From: an uncultured Pelagibacteraceae bacterium
GTDB lineage: Bacteria; Pseudomonadota; Alphaproteobacteria; Pelagibacterales; Pelagibacteraceae
Assembly (NCBI GenBank): GCA_902623975.1
Contig: CACNVR010000001.1
Location: forward strand, 1 to 51,964
Direction of reading: 5' to 3'
Length of the DNA stretch: 51,964 bases
Part shown: positions 8,116-15,835 of the stretch, piece after piece
How the letters are laid out: every line of letters starts with the position of its first letter
Numbering within the stretch: position 1 is the stretch's first letter
Translations under genes and position numbers: made by a program
The notes under the pieces: generated by a model
What the model was told of the DNA's origin: nothing
Database searches by the model: none
The model's input: only the letters and a program-made list of their open reading frames with translations

Positions 8116-9420
8116 TTACTCAACTTTAAATGATTTTGAAAAACTCAAAGAAAAAGAATCGGCGACATAATCATAATTAAGCATGTTAGCTTCAGAGATA
8201 AGTTTTTCATAAGATAAGTTAATAAATAAACTTCTATTAGGATCTAATATTGGAAATATATCTCCTATGGCTTTAGTGAGCATAAGGTCAAACGTGCTTG
8301 TATAGTCTGATCTTAGTTTATTTGAACTTACAGTTGTATCCTCTTTTTTATAGTCGTTAAAACTAAATGCACTGCCAGCAGCAATATATGCCCAAGGAAA
8401 AGCAAAATTTAATCCAAAACCAAAATCATAAGTTTCATAATCATTTCCTGCATCTACATGTGCATCGGTATCGCTATAACCTAAACTTAAACTTGAGGAA
8501 ATTATTTCTGTTAATATAAAGTCGTGTCCAAGAGTAAAGCCATGGCCAACTGCATTTGTCTCCGCAGCTGTAGGATCTGTAGAATTATGATTGCCTTTTG
8601 AGTCTGAATAAGAATAGCCATAACTAAAAGAGTTTCTTTCACCAACTGAAAAGAAACCTCCAAATCCCCACATTTTTGAAAAAGCATCTGCGTCTGTTTC
8701 ATAATCAGATTTACTCAACATAAAAAATGGACTTAAATTCTGATTACCGATTGAAGTGTCTAAAGCAAAAGTAAAACCATAACTTTGGTAATCATCGTCA
8801 GTTTCTTGATGTTGTTCAGATTTTGTATGAGATAAATTTATTAGGATAGATGATAGCTCACCAATTGATCTAGTAGCAGATAAACCTAGTCCACCACTTA
8901 AAGTTCTATCGTGCTTTGCTGAATTAAAAGCTACAACGCTATCAGACTCTTCTTTAAGTCTTGTTTTTGAGACACTATTCACATTATCAGTTTGAACACC
9001 TCCTGCAGAAATATCAGCAATAACAGTCCATGCATTTGGTTTTCTATCTTTCAGTTCATCTTCTATTTCTTGTAAAGTTTCTAAATCTTCAGGAGCTAAA
9101 TCTCTTCTTAATTTCATTTCTTCAATTATAGTGTTTGCTTTTTCTGGAGAATCAACTTGAACTAGGACAGACAATAAAAGTAATTTAATCTCTACATTTT
9201 CAGGGTAAAGCATGTTTAATCTTTCAAGAGTTGATATTGTCTGTTTGAAATTACCCATCTTTCCTTGTTGCTGTGCGTATTTTAAATTTAAATCCAAATC
9301 ATTCGGATCTTGTAAAATTTGCATGTAGGTAATATTTTTTTCTGAAGAAAAAACCGATGTTGCCACCAACAAGAATATTGTGACAAAAACAAATTTTATT
9401 TTGTTTAATTTAATAATCAT
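8116..9420 (-). CDS. TPR-outer membrane beta-barrel protein
   Basis: 434 residues with a signal peptide (hydrophobic core VFVTIFLLVATSVFSS). Residues of about 30-125 form helical TPR-like repeats (NLKYAQQQGKMGNFKQTIST, LERLNMLYPENVEIKLLLLS). From about 140 to the C-terminus the chain is a run of amphipathic strands rich in Gly, Ser, Tyr and Asp (GLGLSATRSIGELSSILINL, FSYGYSYSDSKGNHN, SLGYSDTDAHVDAGNDYETY), as expected for an outer membrane barrel of about 14 strands. The layout recalls Slam/surface-assembly-modifier proteins, but I cannot claim membership. Its position beside FecR and CHASE2 genes is a recurring pattern for such TPR-barrel proteins. A role in secretion or display of the FecR protein is inference from adjacency. 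Confidence 0.72.
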   Translation of the reverse strand: MIIKLNKIKFVFVTIFLLVATSVFSSEKNITYMQILQDPNDLDLNLKYAQQQGKMGNFKQTISTLERLNMLYPENVEIKLLLLSVLVQVDSPEKANTIIEEMKLRRDLAPEDLETLQEIEDELKDRKPNAWTVIADISAGGVQTDNVNSVSKTRLKEESDSVVAFNSAKHDRTLSGGLGLSATRSIGELSSILINLSHTKSEQHQETDDDYQSYGFTFALDTSIGNQNLSPFFMLSKSDYETDADAFSKMWGFGGFFSVGERNSFSYGYSYSDSKGNHNSTDPTAAETNAVGHGFTLGHDFILTEIISSSLSLGYSDTDAHVDAGNDYETYDFGFGLNFAFPWAYIAAGSAFSFNDYKKEDTTVSSNKLRSDYTSTFDLMLTKAIGDIFPILDPNRSLFINLSYEKLISEANMLNYDYVADSFSLSFSKSFKVE

Positions 9421-9480
9421 AAAAAGTGGAAGATATTAAGTATACAGTTTTTTTCAATTAATAATTTAATTAAAATAGTA

Positions 9481-11634
9481 TTATTTTCCAATACTTATTA
9501 CTGTTAAATCATCAGTTAACTTTTGATTTTTTGTCGTATCCATCACAGATCTCGTTATGTCATCTAATTGTTTATTGGTGTCTTTATTATAAGTTTCCTC
9601 AATAATGTTGATTGAACCATCGATGCCAATTTCTTTTCCCTCTTTATTTAAACTCTCAGACAAACCATCAGTAAAAGCATAAAATCTTGAACCATTTAAT
9701 TTCATTTTGTTAATCTTATAGATACTTTTATCTTTCTGTTTAATTACTCCCAGTGGTGGTGCTAAACTTTCAATTTGATTGTATTTTCCATCATAATCTC
9801 TAACAACTGCTGGCTGATGTCCTGCATTTACCCATCTAATTTCATCTGTTATTAAACTATATTCTCCAACAATTGAAGTAACGAACATTCCTCCTGTTTT
9901 AGTGTTGTTTAAATCATTATTCATATGAAACACCATCTCATCAGGATCTACTTTTGACTGAGATAGAACCTCAAATAATGTAGATGCTTTTGCCATTACC
10001 ATGCCTGCATGAATTCCTTTTCCAGCAACATCTGCAATTATAAAATAAATACTATCGTTATGAGGATAAAAGCTAAAAAAATCACCAGATACCTCTCTTG
10101 CAGCAATGTTAATTCCATGAACAGGATAATTTTTTAAATTTCTTTTAGGTAAAAAGTTTTCTTGAACTTTGACTGCAAGTTTTACCTCTTTAGAAATTCT
10201 TTCCCTCCACTTATTTTTCTCATCTTCACTAGTTTCAAGTTTGCTCATTAGTTTATTATAGTAAAGACCAATAACTCCGCCTGCAGTAAAAGGATCTTGG
10301 GGACCTCTTATTTTTAGATCGCCCGACTCTGATTGTTTATCTAAAATTGAAATTAAATCATGTTCTATAGAAACGGCATTATGTTCTGCAATATTCAGAC
10401 CAAGCTCTTCTTGAACTGGACTTACTCTTAGAGGATAAAATTTATTAAAAAAACTTAAAATAAAAAATGAGGTAACGAATGTGAATAATCCAATTGATAA
10501 CACTCCCAAAAATTGAACTTTAATTTGTGAAAATCTATCAAGCCCGGTATCCAAAATACTTAGATCACTAAAAAATCCAACCGCAAGAGTTCCCCAAATA
10601 CCAGCAGCTAAATGAACTGGTACAGCTCCAACAACATCATCAATTTCAAACTTGTTCAAAATTTCATTTACAACAATTGCAATGATTGCTCCAATAATTC
10701 CAACAAAGATAGATGTCACAGAAGTCATTGAATTGCATCCAGCTGTGATTGCAACTAATCCTGCAAGCGGTCCTAGGATAATATAAAAAGGATCAGGTTT
10801 TTTGAATCTAAAGTATGAAATGCTCAAACCCGTTAATAAACCAAATGCAGCAGCCAAAAATGTATTTATTAAAATCAAGGGAACAACTTCATCCATTGCG
10901 CCATTACTACCGCCATTAAAACCAAACCAACCAAACCATAAAATTAATGTACCTAAAACTGCTAAAGGAAAACTAGAGCCAGTAAATTTACCTTTATTGG
11001 CATCTGAATACTTTCCTATTCTTGGACCTAAAATTAAAACTGCTGCTAATGCAATCCATCCTCCAACGGAATGAACAATCGTACTACCTGCAAAATCTAC
11101 AAAACCTAAATCAGAAAGCCAACCAGTAGTTTTAATTGAACCTGTTACAGTTAGTAATTGATCCACGGTATCATATTTAGATAAATAACTTGAAGACCAT
11201 GCCCAGTGTCCTACTATTGGATAAATAATTCCAGTAGCTAAAACTGTCATTATTAAATAACCATTAAACTTCATTCGTTCTGCAACCGCACCAGAAATAA
11301 TTGTAGCTGCTGTAGCTACAAACATTGCTTGGAAAACAAAATAAGTCATGTACTCAGCTTTATCTGTTTTAAAGAAAAATAGATCGGTACCAAAAAATCC
11401 ATTATAAGAAGTGCCAAACATTAAGCCAAAACCAAAAATCCAAAAGATAACTACCGACACACCAAAGTCTGCAGCATTTTTTAGTGCAACATTGATGCTA
11501 TTTTTATGTCTCGATAAACCAGTTTCCATACACATAAATCCAGCTTGCATGATGAAAACTAAAATTGCACAATCAATAACCCATAACGTATCAATATTAC
11601 TTGTTAAAACATCTATTACTTCTTGGGGCATCAT
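9481..11634 (-). CDS. Ammonium transporter (Amt)-SpoIIE phosphatase fusion
   Basis: 717 residues. Residues 1 to about 400 are a complete Amt/MEP channel: eleven hydrophobic helices, the signature DFAGSTIVHSVGG with pore His188, and the second pore His341 in GAVPVHLAAGIWG. The twin-histidine ammonium pathway therefore looks intact. A cytoplasmic linker (about 400-490) is followed by a SpoIIE/PP2C domain (about 490-717) with metal-site aspartates in EVSGDFFSF (D518), IADVAGKG (D535), FTDGLSE and DDLTVIS. Amt domains fused to signalling modules (for example histidine kinases) are known as ammonium sensors. Fusion to a SpoIIE phosphatase makes a direct ammonium input to a partner-switching circuit the natural reading, though transport versus sensing cannot be separated here. 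It follows the small lipoprotein gene after 12 bp and is probably co-transcribed. Confidence 0.92.
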   Translation of the reverse strand: MMPQEVIDVLTSNIDTLWVIDCAILVFIMQAGFMCMETGLSRHKNSINVALKNAADFGVSVVIFWIFGFGLMFGTSYNGFFGTDLFFFKTDKAEYMTYFVFQAMFVATAATIISGAVAERMKFNGYLIMTVLATGIIYPIVGHWAWSSSYLSKYDTVDQLLTVTGSIKTTGWLSDLGFVDFAGSTIVHSVGGWIALAAVLILGPRIGKYSDANKGKFTGSSFPLAVLGTLILWFGWFGFNGGSNGAMDEVVPLILINTFLAAAFGLLTGLSISYFRFKKPDPFYIILGPLAGLVAITAGCNSMTSVTSIFVGIIGAIIAIVVNEILNKFEIDDVVGAVPVHLAAGIWGTLAVGFFSDLSILDTGLDRFSQIKVQFLGVLSIGLFTFVTSFFILSFFNKFYPLRVSPVQEELGLNIAEHNAVSIEHDLISILDKQSESGDLKIRGPQDPFTAGGVIGLYYNKLMSKLETSEDEKNKWRERISKEVKLAVKVQENFLPKRNLKNYPVHGINIAAREVSGDFFSFYPHNDSIYFIIADVAGKGIHAGMVMAKASTLFEVLSQSKVDPDEMVFHMNNDLNNTKTGGMFVTSIVGEYSLITDEIRWVNAGHQPAVVRDYDGKYNQIESLAPPLGVIKQKDKSIYKINKMKLNGSRFYAFTDGLSESLNKEGKEIGIDGSINIIEETYNKDTNKQLDDITRSVMDTTKNQKLTDDLTVISIGK

Positions 11635-11646
11635 TTAAAAAGTTGA

Positions 11647-11937
11647 TTATCTATAGATACTCATTGGATCATAAAAACAATCCGAATGTTCTAATGTTTC
11701 AAAAAATATTTTACTTAAATTAGATGAATGAACGGTAGGACAAATATTTTCACTACTATTCTTACTATCAAAACTTTTCTTTATTTTTTTCGATGCTAAG
11801 GAGGTAGATAAGGAACTTGTTGCTTGTAACACACTTCCAGTCTCAGCCAAAGTAACTGAGGGTCCAATCAATGCAGTATATTGGCTACAATTACTTAAGA
11901 TTGGAATTAATAAAAGCATCAAAAATATTTTTTTCAT
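11647..11937 (-). CDS. Small lipoprotein of unknown function
   Basis: 96 residues. A type II signal peptide ends in ILSNC (Cys17), so the mature protein should be an outer or inner membrane lipoprotein of about 80 residues. The middle is Ser/Thr/Ala-rich (TGSVLQATSSLSTSLASKK); two further cysteines (CPTVHSSN and HSDCFYDP) near the C-terminus could form a disulfide. I do not recognise a family. It is the first gene of an apparent operon with the Amt-SpoIIE fusion and perhaps the TPR-barrel gene, so a role near the ammonium-sensing protein is possible but unproven. Site 3 and a -10-like TATAGT (minus strand, 11954-11959) lie upstream. Confidence 0.72.
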   Translation of the reverse strand: MKKIFLMLLLIPILSNCSQYTALIGPSVTLAETGSVLQATSSLSTSLASKKIKKSFDSKNSSENICPTVHSSNLSKIFFETLEHSDCFYDPMSIYR

Positions 11938-11982
11938 AAAACTAAGCTATTTTACTATAACGTTTTTGCAAAATTATAAATC

Positions 11983-11995
11983 ATCCATTTTGGGT
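11983..11995. promoter_or_regulatory. Near-palindromic 13-bp site 3 (upstream of lipoprotein/Amt-SpoIIE)
   Basis: Sequence ATCCATTTTGGGT, two mismatches to RCYCATNATGRGY, 45 nt before the lipoprotein ATG. On the coding strand a TATAGT box follows 23 nt after the site, which puts the site next to or over the -35 position. Confidence 0.5.
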
Positions 11996-12009
11996 TAAAA
12001 CTATATTTT

Positions 12010-12435
12010 TTAACAATCGTCGGATCTAGTAACAGCACCATTCTTCACTAGAGTAATAACACATGGTGATGATTGATGTTCTCCCTGAATAGTAAAAGAT
12101 GATCCAGAGCCAAAAATACATATTTCAAAGTCAATATCATCTGGAATTATATCATCACCTCCAAATAACTCATTCTCAATTTCTTGTGAAGTTGTCGAGT
12201 CTGCTGCACAGGCAGTAGTGGGTGGGGATCCAGTAACACTAAATGAACCAGTGTTAGCATACTCCTCCGTTTGTGCTAAGGCAATTTGTTGAATGGTATT
12301 TTCAGCTGAATTTTTTTTAGCACTTGATACATAACCGTTATAAGTGACTATGCCAACAGCAGAAAGTATACCAATAATTGCAATAACAACTAAAAGTTCT
12401 ACTAGTGAAAAACCAGCAGAACTTTTAGATTTCAT
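12010..12435 (-). CDS. Type IV pilin (major-pilin-like, A)
   Basis: 141 residues with a short class-III leader MKSKSSAG cleaved before Phe (G8/F9) and Glu at mature position 5: FSLVELLVVIAIIGILSAVG, the conserved hydrophobic alpha1-N helix. The globular part has cysteines near CAADS, CIFGSG, SPCVI and the terminal DDC, likely forming disulfide loops like the D-region of type IVa pilins. It is transcribed 21 bp downstream of pilin B. It is processed by the prepilin peptidase at 26777-27550 and assembled by the PilB/PilC machinery. Three pilins of this class occur within 2.6 kb; which is the major subunit cannot be decided from sequence. Confidence 0.9.
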   Translation of the reverse strand: MKSKSSAGFSLVELLVVIAIIGILSAVGIVTYNGYVSSAKKNSAENTIQQIALAQTEEYANTGSFSVTGSPPTTACAADSTTSQEIENELFGGDDIIPDDIDFEICIFGSGSSFTIQGEHQSSPCVITLVKNGAVTRSDDC

Positions 12436-12456
12436 TTAGATAAAATTCAAATTTTA

Positions 12457-12900
12457 TTATTCAACTATTACAGTATTAGAAAGATTGAACTTAGACTCAG
12501 TTGAATCTTTTACTCTTGTTGTAATTGTTATTTCTGTTCCATCATCGCTTACGTATGTAACTCCTACATCTGTTCCTGAACCTTGAGTTACAGCAGCTGA
12601 AGTAGATTGATATGGATTTTTAAAATCTGATAATGCACTTGCAGCAGCACTTGCTACCTCATTAGCAGAGTTTACAGTACAATCAAAATTACCACCCATT
12701 GCTTCACTCTCTCCAATTGAACATTTCTGCAATTCAGCAGCAATGTACTTTGTTGTAGAAGCGTGATTACTTTCAGCTGAACTTTTTTTAGCTCCTCCAA
12801 CATAACCTTGATACGCAACTGTTCCTACTGCGGCCAGAATACCAATAATAGCAACAACAACTAATAATTCGATAAGTGTAAAACCTTTATTATTTTTCAT
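12457..12900 (-). CDS. Type IV pilin (major-pilin-like, B)
   Basis: 147 residues, leader MKNNKG, cleavage G6/F7, then FTLIELLVVVAIIGILAAVG with Glu at mature +5. The globular half has one cysteine pair (KCSIGE and DCTVNS) and ends in strand-rich sequence (TEITITTRVKDST). It is the first gene of the two-pilin unit and is separated by 152 bp from the divergent STAS operon. That gap holds perfect palindrome site 4 and, on the minus strand, a TATATT box near 12987. A long 5' leader of roughly 70-85 nt is likely. The leader helix is nearly identical to that of the third pilin at 14072, indicating recent duplication. Confidence 0.92.
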   Translation of the reverse strand: MKNNKGFTLIELLVVVAIIGILAAVGTVAYQGYVGGAKKSSAESNHASTTKYIAAELQKCSIGESEAMGGNFDCTVNSANEVASAAASALSDFKNPYQSTSAAVTQGSGTDVGVTYVSDDGTEITITTRVKDSTESKFNLSNTVIVE

Positions 12901-13023
12901 TATTCCTCTTTTTTTTTAAATTAATTTAAAAATTAGCTAATTTTTATTGTTTTTTTTTTAATATGTAAACACATTAAGAAGACCAATATATGCAACTTTT
13001 TTTGTGGAAAATAAAAGATATCT

Positions 13024-13036
13024 GCTCATAATGAGC
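13024..13036. promoter_or_regulatory. Perfect 13-bp palindrome GCTCATAATGAGC (site 4)
   Basis: A perfect dyad in the divergent gap between pilin B and the STAS operon, 16 nt before the STAS ATG at 13053 and 123 nt before the pilin B ATG. It is the best match to RCYCATNATGRGY in the window. At 16 nt from the STAS start, bound protein could block that promoter or start region while acting from a distance on the pilins. Confidence 0.6.
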
Positions 13037-13052
13037 TTTTTACAATTATTGT

Positions 13053-13337
13053 ATGACATATAAAGTAGAGGAAATTGATAATAAAAGAATAATTCACCTT
13101 GATGGTGAAATAGATATGGATGTTTCAGATAAAGCTAGGAATACTATCTTACCATTAATTGAAGCTGGTCATGAAGTTCATATTAATTTAAGTAAAGTTG
13201 AATATATGGACTCCTCTGGTATTTCAGTCTTGATTGAAAGTAAAAAGTTGTCTGAACAAAAAAATACAAAATTTCAATTGGTTGAGGTAAGTAAACCTGT
13301 TGAAAAAGTTTTAGCGATGGCAAGGAAATTTTTATGA
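13053..13337 (+). CDS. STAS-domain anti-sigma factor antagonist 1 (SpoIIAA/RsbV-like)
   Basis: 94 residues, a single STAS domain of SpoIIAA/RsbV length. The core HLDGEIDMDV and the phospho-acceptor loop YMDSSGISVLIES (D53-S54-S55-G56) are canonical; one of the adjacent serines is the residue phosphorylated by the kinase partner and dephosphorylated by SpoIIE phosphatases. Its stop overlaps the next start (ATGA at 13334-13337), so it is translationally coupled to its paralogue. The kinase-type partner is encoded next but one. Three SpoIIE phosphatases in the window could act on it. Confidence 0.93.
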   Translation: MTYKVEEIDNKRIIHLDGEIDMDVSDKARNTILPLIEAGHEVHINLSKVEYMDSSGISVLIESKKLSEQKNTKFQLVEVSKPVEKVLAMARKFL

Positions 13338-13633
13338 GTTATAAAGTTACTGAAGAGGGAAATGTAGCAACTGTTCATCTTGATGGTGAAATAGATATGG
13401 ATGTTACTGAAAAAGCTAAAGAAGTTATATTTCCACATATAGAAGCTGGAAAAGAAGTTCACTTAAATTTAAGTAATGTTCAATATATGGACTCATCAGG
13501 AATTTCAGTTTTAATTGAAAGTCATCAAAAGGCTTTAGAAAAAAATACAAAAGTAATTATCAAAGATGTGAGTAAATCGGTTCTTAAAGTCATTATGATG
13601 GCTAAGTTAGAACAAATATTAAATTTAGAATAA
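13334..13633 (+). CDS. STAS-domain anti-sigma factor antagonist 2 (tandem paralogue)
   Basis: 99 residues, clearly a duplicate of the preceding STAS protein. The segments HLDGEIDMDV and YMDSSGISVLIES are identical, and the DNA over these stretches is still nearly identical, while the C-terminal helix differs (KVIMMAKLEQILNLE versus KVLAMARKFL). The acceptor serines are kept, so both copies are probably active. Two antagonists for one kinase allow different phosphatase or target preferences; that division of labour is inference. Co-transcribed with the RsbW-like gene 6 bp downstream. Confidence 0.93.
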   Translation: MSYKVTEEGNVATVHLDGEIDMDVTEKAKEVIFPHIEAGKEVHLNLSNVQYMDSSGISVLIESHQKALEKNTKVIIKDVSKSVLKVIMMAKLEQILNLE

Positions 13634-13639
13634 ATTTTT

Positions 13640-14071
13640 ATGAGTGAAATTGCTCACCAAGATCATGTTGAAAAAAAAGCTTTCCTAGTAAACTCCTCCA
13701 GTTTGAAGGATGTAAGAAATTTTTGTCGTGAAGTTTTTGAAAAGCTTCAAATTCAAGAAGATTTAAAAGATGAATTAGTTTTAGCTATAGCTGAAGCTGC
13801 ACAAAATATTGTTAAACATGCGTTTAAAAATAATGCTAATGCAAATGAATTAATGGTTGTTCAAATAAGTTGTGAAAATAATAAACTTCAAATTGCATTT
13901 TATGATAGAGGTACTCCCGTTGATCCAAAAAAAGTAAAGCACAGAGAAATTGATAATGTTAAACCTGGAGGATTAGGTACATTTTTTATTCAAGAAATAA
14001 TGGATGCTGTAGAATTTAAAGACGGAAAAAAACCTTGGATCAATCATTTAGTTCTAACAAAACAATTGTAA
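13640..14071 (+). CDS. RsbW/SpoIIAB-like HATPase kinase (anti-sigma factor type)
   Basis: 143 residues with the GHKL ATPase motifs of anti-sigma kinases: N-box ELVLAIAEAAQNIVKHAF (E52, N56), G1 box FYDRGTPVDP (D89, G91) and G2 box KPGGLGTFFIQEIMD. By family knowledge it phosphorylates STAS antagonists on Ser and binds either an antagonist or its regulatory target. No sigma factor gene is present in the window, so the output may be the housekeeping sigma factor, another transcription factor or a pilus protein. The stop codon is directly followed by the ATG of a pilin, linking the signalling unit physically to the pilus. Confidence 0.92.
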   Translation: MSEIAHQDHVEKKAFLVNSSSLKDVRNFCREVFEKLQIQEDLKDELVLAIAEAAQNIVKHAFKNNANANELMVVQISCENNKLQIAFYDRGTPVDPKKVKHREIDNVKPGGLGTFFIQEIMDAVEFKDGKKPWINHLVLTKQL

Positions 14072-14581
14072 ATGAATACTTGTGAAAAAGGTTTCACGCT
14101 TATCGAGTTATTAGTTGTTGTTGCCATTATAGGAATTCTTGCTTCCGTAGGAACCGTCGCATATCAAAATTATACAAAAATATCAAAAAGAAATGCAACT
14201 ATTGCTCAACATCAAACAGCTGTAAAATTCATTACTAATAAACTTAGTCTTTGTATGGCTAATGGTGGAGGCACACTTGCCTTAAATTCATCAAGATCCA
14301 TTAATTGTGATATTGAAAATAATGCTAGCGGTATTAATCAACTTAACGAAATTTTCATTAATTATTTCATAGATCAAGGATGGAGAAATCCGTATGGAGG
14401 AACTGATCCGGTTGTATATACTGCAAGAAATGGAAATGCTGATACTGCTGGAAGGATGAGATTTGACGAGACGGAATGCTCAAGTGGATCTTCAAAAAAA
14501 CAAATTGCTTTGTGGGTGGCTACACATAATCCAGAGGATTATAAACCTACATTAATTAAAGCATCTGGGTGGTGTGATTAA
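14072..14581 (+). CDS. Type IV pilin (C), last gene of the partner-switching operon
   Basis: 169 residues, leader MNTCEKG, cleavage G7/F8, mature FTLIELLVVVAIIGILASVG with Glu at +5. The leader contains an unusual cysteine. The globular part has cysteines in SLCMANG, SINCDIEN, TECSSGS and GWCD, enough for two disulfides. Its ATG begins at the base after the TAA of the kinase gene, with no separate promoter or obvious Shine-Dalgarno sequence, so translation probably depends on coupling. It ends 5 bp before the convergent platform-protein gene. Being larger and separately controlled, it may be a minor or condition-specific pilin; this is inference. Confidence 0.9.
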   Translation: MNTCEKGFTLIELLVVVAIIGILASVGTVAYQNYTKISKRNATIAQHQTAVKFITNKLSLCMANGGGTLALNSSRSINCDIENNASGINQLNEIFINYFIDQGWRNPYGGTDPVVYTARNGNADTAGRMRFDETECSSGSSKKQIALWVATHNPEDYKPTLIKASGWCD

Positions 14582-14586
14582 ATCAA

Positions 14587-15825
14587 CTATCCAATTAAAG
14601 CACCAACATTGAAAATTGGTGAGTACATAGCTATCATAAGTCCACCAATCATAACTCCCATAAAGACGATCATGATTGGTTCAATAAGACTTGATAAGTT
14701 TTCTACAACAGTATCAAATTCTGACTCATAATATTTAGCTACTGATCCAAACATTTCATCTAATTGACCTGTTTGTTCCCCAACTGAAATAAGTTGGCTA
14801 AATGTTGGAGGAAATAATTTGTCTTTTAAAAAAAGTTTTGTCAAAGTATCACCTGAAAAGACACCTTTTTTAACATTCTCTAAAGACTCTAAAACCACAA
14901 CATTATTACTTACAGATTTAGCTATTTCCAAGCTTTCTAATAAATTTACCCCAGCCGCACTCAAATTTCCCATGATCAAAGAAATTCTTGCCAACATTGA
15001 TTTTAAAATCATATCTCCAAAAATAGGAAGTTTAAGAACTTGTTTATGCCATAAATATCTAATTTTTTCATTCTTAGAAGTTAAATATCTAAAAGCTACA
15101 AAAGATATAATTAAGATTAGCAACATTAGTTGTCCTCCGGTGCCTCTTAGAAAATCACTAGCAGCCATGATTGCTGCTGTTGAACCAGGCAGCTCAATTC
15201 CCATACCCTCATACATTTTTGCAAACACGGGTACGACTTTAATAAGCATGAATACACTAACTGTAACTGCAACAGAAAACATAATGCTAGGATACATTAG
15301 TGCTGATTTAATTTTCTTTTTTATTCCTTCTTTTTTTTCTAAAGACTCAACAATTTTTAATAAAAAAACGTCTAGTTTACCGCTGGCCTCACCAGCTTTA
15401 ATCAAGTTTACGTAAACATTATCAAAAAGGTCTGGGAACTTTGCAAAGCAGGTAGATAATGTAACCCCACCCTCTAAGCTTTTTCTAATATCCTCAACAA
15501 CATCTCGCATTGCTGGACTTTCCAGCTGATCCCTTAACATTGCTAAAACCTGTAAAATTGGTAATCCAGCTTTAACCATTGTAGCAAATTGTTTTGAAAA
15601 TATTAAAACATCCTCAACTTTGGCTTTTTTTTTACCAAATAAAGAGGATTTCTTTTTTTCCTTTTTTTCTCCAGCTTCTTTTTTTTTTTTTGAAGTTCGA
15701 ATTAGATTGGTAATTATGATTTTTTGCTCTTTTAATTTATGTGAAGCTTCATCTAAATTTAAAGCCTCAATATCGCCTTCCACATACTTTCCATCAGAAA
15801 TACCTTTATACGTAAAAGCTTCCAT
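14587..15825 (-). CDS. pilC: Type IV pilus inner membrane platform protein (PilC/GspF/MshG)
   Basis: 412 residues, standard PilC/GspF length and layout. A short N-terminal domain opens with FTYKGISDGKYVEGDIEALN and carries a very Lys-rich linker (KKKKEAGEKKEKKKS). Two T2SSF domains follow (about 75-200 and 275-400), each followed by hydrophobic membrane segments. Family motifs such as FSKQFATMVKAGLPILQVL, FDNVYVNLIKAGEASGKLD and FPPTFSQLISVGEQTGQLDEM are clear. It forms the membrane platform on which the ATPases drive pilin polymerisation and retraction. It is the last gene of the pilus operon, 10 bp after the ATPase gene. Confidence 0.95.
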   Translation of the reverse strand: MEAFTYKGISDGKYVEGDIEALNLDEASHKLKEQKIIITNLIRTSKKKKEAGEKKEKKKSSLFGKKKAKVEDVLIFSKQFATMVKAGLPILQVLAMLRDQLESPAMRDVVEDIRKSLEGGVTLSTCFAKFPDLFDNVYVNLIKAGEASGKLDVFLLKIVESLEKKEGIKKKIKSALMYPSIMFSVAVTVSVFMLIKVVPVFAKMYEGMGIELPGSTAAIMAASDFLRGTGGQLMLLILIISFVAFRYLTSKNEKIRYLWHKQVLKLPIFGDMILKSMLARISLIMGNLSAAGVNLLESLEIAKSVSNNVVVLESLENVKKGVFSGDTLTKLFLKDKLFPPTFSQLISVGEQTGQLDEMFGSVAKYYESEFDTVVENLSSLIEPIMIVFMGVMIGGLMIAMYSPIFNVGALIG

Positions 15826-15835
15826 AAAATATTAT

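Noticed and set aside
13024..13036. CtrA (TTAA-N7-TTAA), sigma-54 or GANTC-type sites as explanation of the palindromes
   Set aside because: None of these consensus patterns fits RCYCATNATGRGY.
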